Assembly: GCA_004357365.1 (NCBI GenBank)
Contig: SMVT01000183.1
Location: 1-9,331, forward strand
Source: Nitrospina sp.
Lineage (GTDB): Bacteria; Nitrospinota; Nitrospinia; Nitrospinales; Nitrospinaceae
Length of the DNA: 9,331 bases
Direction: 5' to 3'
The stretch's first letter is position 1; every line of letters starts with the position of its first letter. The position numbers and the translations under genes are program-made. Under the pieces are notes generated by a model, which was given only the letters and a program-made list of their open reading frames with translations, did not search any database and was not told the origin of the DNA. Positions 1 through 5,229 of the stretch are shown here, one piece after another.

Positions 1-189
1 CACCACTTTTTCCGGGTCCCAGACCTTCGCGTTCTGGCCGAACTGTTTTTTGAAGATGTCGATGGTGCCCGGTCCGCAGACGTCGTGGGTCATCAATACG
101 TCGACATCGACCCAGATGTTGTCGCCGGGGGCGACGGATGTTTTGCCGGCGTGTTGGGCCAGGATTTTCTCGGTAATCGTCATTGCCAT
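1..189 (-). CDS. leuC: LeuC/aconitase-family dehydratase large subunit, N-terminal fragment
   Basis: The N-terminal 63 residues of a minus-strand gene that continues beyond the left edge. The protein begins MAMTITEKILAQHAGKTSV and continues with HDVCGPGTIDIFKKQFG and AKVWDPEKVV. This is the pattern of the archaeal/type-2 LeuC (3-isopropylmalate dehydratase large subunit) and HacA group of the aconitase superfamily, which isomerises 2- to 3-isopropylmalate in leucine biosynthesis with a [4Fe-4S] cluster and a small LeuD partner. The cluster cysteines lie outside the window, so homoaconitase or another member cannot be excluded. The start at 189 is preferred over the second ATG at 183 because GGAG at 200-197 sits 7 nt upstream of it. 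The gene is divergent from the transporter at 455. Confidence 0.82.
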   Translation of the reverse strand, partial: MAMTITEKILAQHAGKTSVAPGDNIWVDVDVLMTHDVCGPGTIDIFKKQFGQNAKVWDPEKVV

Positions 190-454
190 ATAGCATCTCC
201 GTGGTGAGGGGGGTCTGTTCAGTTTTTGGGGCGGACCGGCAAAAAGCCCTCAAGTATAATCCTAAATTAACATTTTAAGGTTTGCCTGCGAACAAAAAAT
301 TTAAAAAAGGTGAATTATATCGGCAAACCCGCCGGTTTCCACCCCCCAATCCCTTGCCGAGGAGATTTTGGACCCCGGGGCCGCCGGGTTCCTGTTGCAA
401 CCCACCGGCGATTGAGGTAGGTTAAAACCCTTTTAAATTCTCGAAATAAACACG
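190..454. other. Divergent intergenic region between leuC and the SLC13 transporter
   Basis: 265 bases without a credible gene. An AT-rich patch (about 250-310) holds TATAAT on the plus strand at 255-260 and TATACT on the minus strand at 258-253. Either could be a -10 element, but neither has a good -35 partner at 16-18 bp. A GC-rich hairpin lies at 382-410 (see separate entry). No Shine-Dalgarno sequence is visible before the ATG at 455. Confidence 0.4.
382..410 (+). other. Bulged GC-rich hairpin upstream of the transporter gene
   Basis: CGCC (382-385) and GGGTT (386-390) pair with AACCC (399-403) and GGCG (407-410). An 8-nt loop closes the stem and a 3-nt ACC bulge interrupts one side. It sits 45 nt before the transporter start in the presumed leader. 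It is not followed by a T-run, so a terminator is unlikely. A regulatory role is only a possibility. Confidence 0.3.
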
Positions 455-1936
455 ATGACTGCCAATCACGAACCCGAAAACGACGATCCCGAAAACGACG
501 AATCCCGCACAGTGGTGTTTGACCGGCGGCCACTGTGGATTGTGGTCTTCGACCGCATGCGCCAGGGCATCGTGGTGGTGGTCCTGTTGATCTGCTTTTT
601 CATCCTGCTGGGCCGCGAGGCGCCCGAAGGCCTGACGGCCGAGGGCTACAAGGTATTGTGCCTGTTTTTCCTGTGCGTCTGCCTGTGGTCGAGCAACGTG
701 ATTCCCCTGTCGGTGACCAGCCTATTGGCGATCGGAGCGATTCCGCTGATGGGTATCATGGACGCTTCCCAGGCCTATGCCTTCTTCGGCAACAAGGCGG
801 TATTTTTCATACTGGGCGCGTTCATCCTGTCCGGCGCGATGATCGCCTGCGGCCTGAGTACCCGGATGTCCTTATGGGTGATGGAACGCTGGGGCCACCG
901 GCCGCGGACGTTGATCACCGCCATATATATATTCGGCGCGGTCAGCTCCTGTTTCATGTCGGAGCATGCCGTGGCGGCCATGCTGTTTCCCATTGTCACG
1001 CAGATCGTTCATACCCTGAATCTGCCGCAGGGCAAGTCCGCCTTTGCCAAGGCGATGTTTTTTGCGATGGCCTGGGGGTGCATCATCGGCGGCGCCGCCA
1101 CGGTGCTGGGCGGGGGGCGCGTGCCCCTGGCCGTCGAAATGCTGGAAAAGGGAACCGGCAACCAGAGCACTCTCGGTATCCTGCAATATACTCAGCTTTC
1201 GTTTCCGATGATCGTGCTGTTGCTGGTCTGCGGCTGGGTGCTCCTCAACCTGTTGTTCCAGCCGGAAATCGAGGACATGCAACCGGCCCTCAAAAATCTG
1301 CATGAAAAATTTCTGGATCTGGGTAAAATCACGTTTCAGGAGATGGGGGTGGCGGGGGTAATGGCCCTGACCCTGATTTTCTGGTTCGGGTTCGGCGAGC
1401 GGTTGGGAATCGCCAACATCTCCCTCATGGCGATCTTTCTGTTGTTTGCCCTGAAACTGATCACCTGGGAAACCGTCGAGCCGCATGTCAACTGGGCGAT
1501 CATCCTTATGTACGGCGGGGCGATCTGCCTCGGGCAGGTGATGGCGTCTTCCGGCGCGGCGTTGTGGCTGGCGCAGAAGGTGTTTGAGGGGACGATCATG
1601 TCACCCACGATGTTTCTGGTGACGGTGGCGGCGTTATCCGTCCTGTTCACCACGTTTATGAGCAATTCGGCGGTCATCGCCATTTTACTGCCGCCGGTGT
1701 TGAGCCTGTGTCCGGGTTACGGGGTGGCCCCGGCGCTGGCGGCGATGACAGTTATATTACCGAGCAATTTCGCCTTTATTCTGCCGATCGCCACCCCGGC
1801 GTCGGCGCTGGCGTTCGCGTCCCGTCAGATATCTCTCAGGGAAATGGTGGTGTCCGGAACCCTGCTCAGCCTGCTGGGCATGGCGTGTTTTCTGGTGTTG
1901 CTGTTCGTGTTTTGGCCCTGGATGGGCTTTGCTTAG
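455..1936 (+). CDS. SLC13/DASS-family anion transporter, divergent substrate motifs
   Basis: A 493-residue polytopic inner-membrane protein with at least ten hydrophobic segments, the usual length for the divalent anion:Na+ symporter (DASS/SLC13) family. The two-fold family architecture is visible. The first half has FMSEHAVAAMLFPI (167-180) and GGAATVLGGGRVPLA (212-226). The second half has FMSNSAVIAILLPP (401-414) and LPIATPASALAFAS (443-456). In characterised relatives such as VcINDY these positions carry the SNT and PPN motifs that bind Na+ and carboxylate. Here the first SNT is SEH (169-171), the second is SNS (403-405), and the proline-asparagine pairs are lost. Transport of a small anion by ion coupling is likely, but the substrate cannot be named. 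The acidic N-terminus (PENDDPENDE) comes from a 15-bp tandem repeat. With no SD visible, a downstream start such as Met35 remains possible. Confidence 0.85.
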   Translation: MTANHEPENDDPENDESRTVVFDRRPLWIVVFDRMRQGIVVVVLLICFFILLGREAPEGLTAEGYKVLCLFFLCVCLWSSNVIPLSVTSLLAIGAIPLMGIMDASQAYAFFGNKAVFFILGAFILSGAMIACGLSTRMSLWVMERWGHRPRTLITAIYIFGAVSSCFMSEHAVAAMLFPIVTQIVHTLNLPQGKSAFAKAMFFAMAWGCIIGGAATVLGGGRVPLAVEMLEKGTGNQSTLGILQYTQLSFPMIVLLLVCGWVLLNLLFQPEIEDMQPALKNLHEKFLDLGKITFQEMGVAGVMALTLIFWFGFGERLGIANISLMAIFLLFALKLITWETVEPHVNWAIILMYGGAICLGQVMASSGAALWLAQKVFEGTIMSPTMFLVTVAALSVLFTTFMSNSAVIAILLPPVLSLCPGYGVAPALAAMTVILPSNFAFILPIATPASALAFASRQISLREMVVSGTLLSLLGMACFLVLLFVFWPWMGFA

Positions 1937-2004
1937 GATGGGTATTGAAAAGCAGTAAGAGGTAATGGCAGGCCCGAGAAGGACCGGGAGGGTTGGTCCA
2001 ACTC

Positions 2005-2033
2005 GGAAAAAAAGTGCGTGACTTCCTTTTTTT
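2005..2033 (+). terminator. Candidate intrinsic terminator after the transporter
   Basis: GGAA (2005-2008) can pair with TTCC (2023-2026), with an inner GT/AC pair, and the 3' arm is followed directly by seven T (2027-2033). Alternatively A5 and AAGT pair with ACTT and T5 around a CC bulge. It lies about 70-95 nt after the transporter stop. A second stem just upstream (1974-2006, CCGAG-AA-GGACC against GGTCC-AA-CTCGG) may add to it. The stem is short and bulged, so the call is tentative. Confidence 0.4.
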
Positions 2034-2269
2034 GCTAACCTGCCAAATAGAGCCTCTTTCTGGGAGAAGAGAGAGTTCCTCACCCTCAGGTGAGTTGCTT
2101 TTAAACAGCAAGAGCCATGCCAAATCCGGGTAAAACTTTTATGGGAATGCCTCATTGTTTTACAGGTATTTAGATAAAATGCAATTCCCCAAAAGGGGTG
2201 CCCGGGCCCGGTTTGCGTTCCGCCCGTTACAGATTCTGGACAATGGATTTTCATTTTTGCAACAGGTGT

Positions 2270-2288
2270 TCACCCCCGGACAGGGTGA
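2270..2288 (+). other. Hairpin in the rhodanese leader
   Basis: TCACCC (2270-2275) pairs perfectly with GGGTGA (2283-2288) around a 7-nt loop. It ends 14 nt before the SD (GGA, 2304-2306) and 24 nt before the ATG at 2313. It leaves the SD free, so it could stabilise the 5' end or bind a regulator. No function can be assigned. Confidence 0.3.
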
Positions 2289-2312
2289 CCAATATTACAA
2301 AAAGGACCCAAC

Positions 2313-2654
2313 ATGACCGATTCGGTTAAACAGATCCATCCCAAAGAATTAAAAGATCTGATGGATGCCGGGCAGGTGGGACTGCTTTTGGACGTGCGGG
2401 AGGATTGGGAGCATTCCCTGTCGGCGATTCCGGATTCGACCCATATCCCGCTGGCGGAGTTGTATGACCGGCTCCAGGAGCTGGCGTTTGAGGACGATAT
2501 CGTCGTGTATTGTCATTTCGGTCAGCGCTCGTACCAGGCCGGCCAGTTTCTGAAGGAATCCGGATTCAATACGGTATACAACCTGGCGGGGGGGATCGAT
2601 GCCTGGTCGCAGTTGGTGGACCCCTCCGTTCCCAGGTATCGCGCGGCCTTCTGA
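2313..2654 (+). CDS. Single-domain rhodanese-like sulfurtransferase
   Basis: A 113-residue cytoplasmic protein that is one complete rhodanese domain, like GlpE or PspE in size but without a signal peptide. The CH2A-like strand is LLLDVREDWEHSLSAIP (24-40) and the HIPLAEL segment (44-50) is present. The active-site loop is C67-H-F-G-Q-R-S73 after VVY, with the persulfide-forming cysteine at 67 and the arginine at 72. The GG(I)DAW tail (93-98) is typical. Rhodaneses carry sulfane sulfur from thiosulfate or protein persulfides to acceptors, but the donor and acceptor cannot be told from sequence. AAGGA (2302-2306) six nt before the ATG supports the start. It ends 20 nt before the next gene, so the two probably form an operon. 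Confidence 0.9.
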   Translation: MTDSVKQIHPKELKDLMDAGQVGLLLDVREDWEHSLSAIPDSTHIPLAELYDRLQELAFEDDIVVYCHFGQRSYQAGQFLKESGFNTVYNLAGGIDAWSQLVDPSVPRYRAAF

Positions 2655-2674
2655 GGGCCGCGACACTGCCTATC

Positions 2675-2926
2675 ATGGAAATGATCAACAAACTGGGAAT
2701 GGTGGTGATGGACTCTCCCCGCGTGGTGCGGGAGGAGCTGTTGCAGGGCACCGGCGCGGTGATGGCCGAGGGCTGTTCCATTTTCGTCGAAGCCAGCAAT
2801 GTGAAGGACAAACAGATCACCGTGTTCCGGTCTGCGGGCAAGGACTATCCCCGGGAACGCAAATCCTACGAAGTCGAGCGTTTCGATCAGGCCTGGAAGC
2901 AGTTTGACGAATGGCGATTGTCCTGA
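2675..2926 (+). CDS. Small conserved-looking protein of unknown function
   Basis: An 83-residue soluble protein, which I do not recognise. It begins MEMINKLGMVVMDSPRVV and ends in a charged region (KDYPRERKSYEVERFDQAWKQFDEW). It has one cysteine (C34), no membrane segment and no obvious metal motif. The frame is open upstream to 2510, but that stretch overlaps the rhodanese and would be odd coding sequence, so a start downstream of the rhodanese stop is preferred. The ATG at 2675 begins 20 nt after that stop. GAGGG at 2653-2657 is rather far (17 nt), so Met3 (2681) or Met9 (2699, preceded by GGGA) are alternatives. Its position suggests cotranscription with the rhodanese and perhaps a shared sulfur or stress role, which is inference only. 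Confidence 0.65.
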   Translation: MEMINKLGMVVMDSPRVVREELLQGTGAVMAEGCSIFVEASNVKDKQITVFRSAGKDYPRERKSYEVERFDQAWKQFDEWRLS

Positions 2927-2963
2927 ACCCCGCCCCACCGATGATTCGATTAAAAATTTCCGA

Positions 2964-2979
2964 ACAGGTTTAATCCTGT
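2964..2979 (-). terminator. Weak hairpin at the aroDE stop codon, possible terminator
   Basis: ACAGG (2964-2968) and CCTGT (2975-2979) form a 5-bp stem whose loop contains the aroDE stop codon. On the minus strand a TTTTT run follows about 8 nt after the stem. It lies in the 43-bp gap between convergent genes (2926 and 2970), where termination is needed. The stem is short and the U-run is displaced. Confidence 0.25.
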
Positions 2980-4442
2980 GAGGCCAGTTTGTCTTCCACC
3001 ACCCGGCGCATGAGGTCGATGGGAGCAGGCTTGCCGGTCCACAGTTCGAACTGTCCCGCCGCCTGATGGACGAACAACTCCACGCCAGAGACGGTGGCGC
3101 ATCCCGCCGCCTGCGCATCCTTGAGAAGGCGGGTTTCCATCGGGTTGTACACCGAATCGAACACCACTATATCTTTTTTCAGGAGACGCGCGGGGTAAGG
3201 GGTGTCGTTCGTGTTGGGAGCCATGCCCACCGGCGAGCAGTTGATCAGGATATCGACCGCCGCCTGGTCCACGTCGCGGACGCTGATGAGTTTGCATTTC
3301 AATTGATCCGCCAACTCCTGCGCTTTGTCCCGGTTGCGGTTGAAGGTGAGGGTGAGTTGTGCGCCCTGGTCGGCCACACCCTGCCCGATGGCCTTGGCGG
3401 TGCCTCCCGCGCCGATGATCAGAATGTTTTTATCCTGGAGCGGCCGGTAGGGTTCCAGCGCCTTCAGCGCCCCCGAATAGTCGGTGTTGAAACCGGTCCA
3501 TCCGTTGCCGTCCGGCACCACGGTATTGACGGCGCCGATGCGCTCGGCGGCGGGATCGATCCGGTCCATCGTTTTCATGATGGCTTCCTTGTGCGGCATG
3601 GTCACGCTCAACCCGCCCAGATACGGTTCGTACGCGTTGAAAAACCGCGTGACGTTCTGCACCAGAAGAGGCACGTACACATGCGGCAGGCCGGTTTCCT
3701 GAAACGCTTTGTTGTGGATCAGGTAGCCCATGCTTCCCGACACCGGGTCGCCGATGACGCCGTACACTTTGGTTTCCGTTTTCAAATCGTTGACGCGGTA
3801 GATGTGCTTTAACGTGCTTGCGGTAATTTGCCCCGGCGCGCTTTCCTTGCCCGTTTCCAGAGAACCGAACGTCAGCCACCCGCCCTGTTGTACGGTCAGG
3901 ATACGGCTGATCTCGCCCTTCTCGCCCATGCAGAAGGCGATCATCCGTTTATTATCCTTGCGGGCGCGCGCCAGCAGGCGAAACAGCGTCAGGTTGTCGT
4001 TGATGTCGGTTGCGTAGGTGACGATCTTCAAAACGTCCGCCGGCATCTGGCGCATCAGATCGTACAGGGGATTGAGATCGTCCGGCGTGCGCGTAAAGTC
4101 GTGGTGCGACAGGATGACCTTCACCCTGCCTTTGTTTTCGAGAATGGATTTCAGAAGCGGGCCCGGCGTCGAGGTCTCGATGTCGATATAATCCACATGC
4201 AGCTCGATGGCCCGGCGCAGTATTTCGACGCGCTCTTGTTCGGTTCCCGCGAACTGGCCGCCGTCAATTTTGCACCGGTTGGTGACGATGCAGGGCTTGC
4301 CCGCTTCCTTCAGTAATAAAGGCAGGTCGAAATCTTCGATCAGGTCGAGGCGCAACTCAATGATGTCCGCCAGCTTCTGGCAGGCGTCGAGGTCTTTGCG
4401 GGCGCGGTCCATCGTAGGACCGACAATGGGAACACAGATCAT
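2970..4442 (-). CDS. aroDE: Bifunctional AroD-AroE: 3-dehydroquinate dehydratase / shikimate dehydrogenase
   Basis: A 490-residue fusion that catalyses two consecutive shikimate-pathway steps, 3-dehydroquinate to 3-dehydroshikimate and then to shikimate with NADPH. Residues 1-215 are a type I dehydroquinase. Glu29 lies in IIELRLD, the catalytic His pair is in SHHDF (H114), the Schiff-base lysine is in DVLKIVTYA (K139), Arg180 is in GEISR and Gln205 is in SAPGQI. Residues 226-490 are AroE. The catalytic lysine is in SVTMPHK (K285), Asn306 is in GAVNT, Asp321 is in NTD, the nucleotide loop is GAGGTAK (345-351), followed by NRNR (368-371), and Gln460 is in VHQAAGQF. The usual SxS shikimate motif is S237-M-G239, so the second serine is Gly. 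Fusions of this order are known in plants, Chlamydia and several bacterial groups. The strong SD at 4458-4453 fixes the start and is covered by a hairpin. Confidence 0.95.
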   Translation of the reverse strand: MICVPIVGPTMDRARKDLDACQKLADIIELRLDLIEDFDLPLLLKEAGKPCIVTNRCKIDGGQFAGTEQERVEILRRAIELHVDYIDIETSTPGPLLKSILENKGRVKVILSHHDFTRTPDDLNPLYDLMRQMPADVLKIVTYATDINDNLTLFRLLARARKDNKRMIAFCMGEKGEISRILTVQQGGWLTFGSLETGKESAPGQITASTLKHIYRVNDLKTETKVYGVIGDPVSGSMGYLIHNKAFQETGLPHVYVPLLVQNVTRFFNAYEPYLGGLSVTMPHKEAIMKTMDRIDPAAERIGAVNTVVPDGNGWTGFNTDYSGALKALEPYRPLQDKNILIIGAGGTAKAIGQGVADQGAQLTLTFNRNRDKAQELADQLKCKLISVRDVDQAAVDILINCSPVGMAPNTNDTPYPARLLKKDIVVFDSVYNPMETRLLKDAQAAGCATVSGVELFVHQAAGQFELWTGKPAPIDLMRRVVEDKLASQD

Positions 4443-4450
4443 AATAGGTT

Positions 4451-4471
4451 CCCCTCCTTTTCAAGGAGGGG
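4451..4471 (-). repeat. Perfect 9-bp hairpin covering the aroDE ribosome binding site
   Basis: CCCCTCCTT (4451-4459) and AAGGAGGGG (4463-4471) are perfect complements around a 3-nt loop. On the aroDE mRNA the 3' arm is AAGGAGGGG, which is the Shine-Dalgarno sequence 10 nt before the ATG, so it would be fully paired with the 5' arm. The arm plus the adjacent GGGGGTGGTT (4474-4483) resembles dispersed CCCCTCCTT...AAGGAGGGG palindromes that I recall from many bacterial genomes. It may therefore be a repeat element that landed here and now supplies the SD. Confidence 0.65.
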
Positions 4472-4512
4472 CCGGGGGTGGTTGATATCCAATTCCTTTT
4501 TAAAAGCAGGTC

Positions 4513-4602
4513 AAAACACAGATCCTTCGCTAACGCTCAGGATGACACATTAACCGTTGTCTGTCATTCTGAGGAGCTTTAGCGACGAAGAATCTGTGTT
4601 TT
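4513..4602. repeat. ~90-bp imperfect inverted repeat, MITE/REP-like
   Basis: The left arm (4513-4547) begins AAAACACAGATCCTTCGCTA and ends CAGGATGACA. The right arm (4562-4602) begins TGTCATTCTGAG and ends AATCTGTGTTTT. The right arm's reverse complement matches the left arm along its whole length with two substitutions near the ends, two short insertions (3 nt each) and one internal change. The loop is 14 nt (4548-4561). The arms contain the CTTCGCTAACGCTCAGGATGAC-type core familiar from dispersed palindromic repeats in many genomes. It encodes no protein, so if mobile it would depend on a transposase elsewhere. Confidence 0.7.
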
Positions 4603-4657
4603 CTCTTTTGTTAAAATGTAAACGTTCCGGATTATGCCTCATGCGGGAAATAAAAAC

Positions 4658-4689
4658 CACCGGTAGGAAGCGGAGTACCTCCGCAGGTG
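4658..4689. repeat. Nested hairpin in the aroDE upstream region
   Basis: GCGGAG (4670-4675) and CTCCGC (4679-4684) pair around a TAC loop. CACC (4658-4661) and GGTG (4686-4689) could form an outer stem. There is no T-run on either strand, so it looks like part of the palindromic cluster and not a terminator. Confidence 0.4.
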
Positions 4690-4755
4690 ATTTATAAACC
4701 CCGGCTGGCGAAAGTCACTTTTCAAACGCGGCATTCCGCCTGGGCTAAGCTGGGT

Positions 4756-4785
4756 CCAGCGTTACGCTGGCCGGGCCTTGCCCGG
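4756..4785. repeat. Two adjoining perfect hairpins directly after the flagellar chaperone gene
   Basis: CCAGCG-TTA-CGCTGG (4756-4770) is followed without a gap by CCGGGC-CTT-GCCCGG (4771-4785). Each has a 6-bp stem and 3-nt loop. They begin at the base after the stop codon of the FlgN/FliT-like gene in its direction of transcription. They could protect or end that mRNA, but no U-run follows, so a REP-like 3' stabiliser is the better guess. Confidence 0.5.
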
Positions 4786-5229
4786 TCAGCCTTCCCGGGA
4801 GAAGCGGGACGGTTTTCCGCCGGAATCCCCGTAGCCTTTCAGCCCCTTCTGGTGTTCCTGGAAGACCTTCATCTGTTCGAAGGTGTCCTCTTTTTTGTCC
4901 TTCAGGATTTTGGCGCAGGCGTCCTCCACGGCGATCAATTCTGCCAGCGCTTGCGCCACTTGGTCCTTTAACGCCTTTCCCTTCTCGATCATCAACGTCC
5001 GGTCGGTTTCCGACAGGGATTGCAGGGCGGATTGCATTTCCTCATCGAGCGCCTGCAGGGTTTGCAGGTGCGGATTTTTCTCCTGCAGGGCTTTCAACAG
5101 GTCCTGATCGTTTTGCTCGTCGATGGCCTTTTTCTGGCGCTTCGCCACTTTCAGCAGGTTCACGTAGCACTGCTTCTGCTGTTTCAGGCATTCGAGCATT
5201 CGGGTGATGACAGGCGGGGTTTGCGGCAT
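4786..5229 (-). CDS. FlgN/FliT-like flagellar export chaperone
   Basis: A 147-residue soluble protein predicted to be almost entirely helical, with heptad-like stretches such as VNLLKVAKRQKKAIDEQNDQ (23-42) and LLKALQEKNPHLQTLQALDE (44-63). This fits the FlgN domain, a type III export chaperone family that holds hook-filament junction or cap proteins in the cytoplasm. The C-terminus is Gly/Ser-rich and flexible (GYGDSGGKPSRFSREG). It is the last gene of the flagellar unit. Its ATG overlaps the fliD stop as TGATG at 5229-5231, which implies translational coupling and suggests that the cap protein is its client, as FliT is for FliD. Sequence identity to FliS or FliT is not apparent, so the client is inferred from position. 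Confidence 0.65.
   Translation of the reverse strand: MPQTPPVITRMLECLKQQKQCYVNLLKVAKRQKKAIDEQNDQDLLKALQEKNPHLQTLQALDEEMQSALQSLSETDRTLMIEKGKALKDQVAQALAELIAVEDACAKILKDKKEDTFEQMKVFQEHQKGLKGYGDSGGKPSRFSREG

Larger units (their letters stand above)
1937..2312. other. Hairpin-rich intergenic region between transporter and rhodanese
   Basis: 376 bases with no supportable coding sequence but dense short inverted repeats. From left to right: a stem at 1974-2006 with a symmetric AA/AA internal loop; a T7-tailed hairpin at 2005-2033; CTCTT/AAGAG at 2054-2071; a perfect 6-bp stem at 2079-2094 (CTCACC, loop CTCA, GGTGAG); CCCC-AAAA-GGGG at 2187-2198; the palindrome CCGGGCCCGG at 2202-2211; and a 6-bp stem at 2270-2288. 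I do not recognise a known RNA family (not tmRNA, RNase P or SRP RNA). The left end probably terminates the transporter transcript and the right end is the rhodanese leader. Confidence 0.45.
4443..4785. other. Palindrome-filled intergenic region upstream of aroDE
   Basis: 343 bases without a supportable gene. It contains, left to right, a 9-bp hairpin over the aroDE SD (4451-4471), a ~90-bp imperfect inverted repeat (4513-4602), a nested hairpin (4658-4689) and two adjoining 6-bp hairpins (4756-4785). This density of unrelated palindromes suggests repeated insertion or growth of REP/MITE-like elements at one site between the flagellar operon and aroDE. I see no clear sigma-70 promoter for aroDE here. 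Confidence 0.55.

Noticed and set aside
473..501. Tandem 15-bp period repeat (CCCGAAAACGACGA twice) at the transporter start
   Set aside because: Only two copies, coding for the acidic N-terminus; likely simple slippage, not a functional site.
872..1486. A 204-codon minus-strand frame opposite the transporter
   Set aside because: The protein is His/Gln/Arg-rich with no domain, and the plus-strand frame encodes a clear SLC13 membrane protein.
2510..2674. Upstream extension of the 83-residue protein into the rhodanese gene
   Set aside because: It would overlap the rhodanese by about 145 bp with low-complexity residues, while an ATG after the rhodanese stop gives a sensible protein.
3066..3812. 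A 248-codon plus-strand frame opposite aroDE
   Set aside because: Antisense shadow of a well-supported AroDE fusion; its sequence is Arg/His/Val-rich without domain signals.
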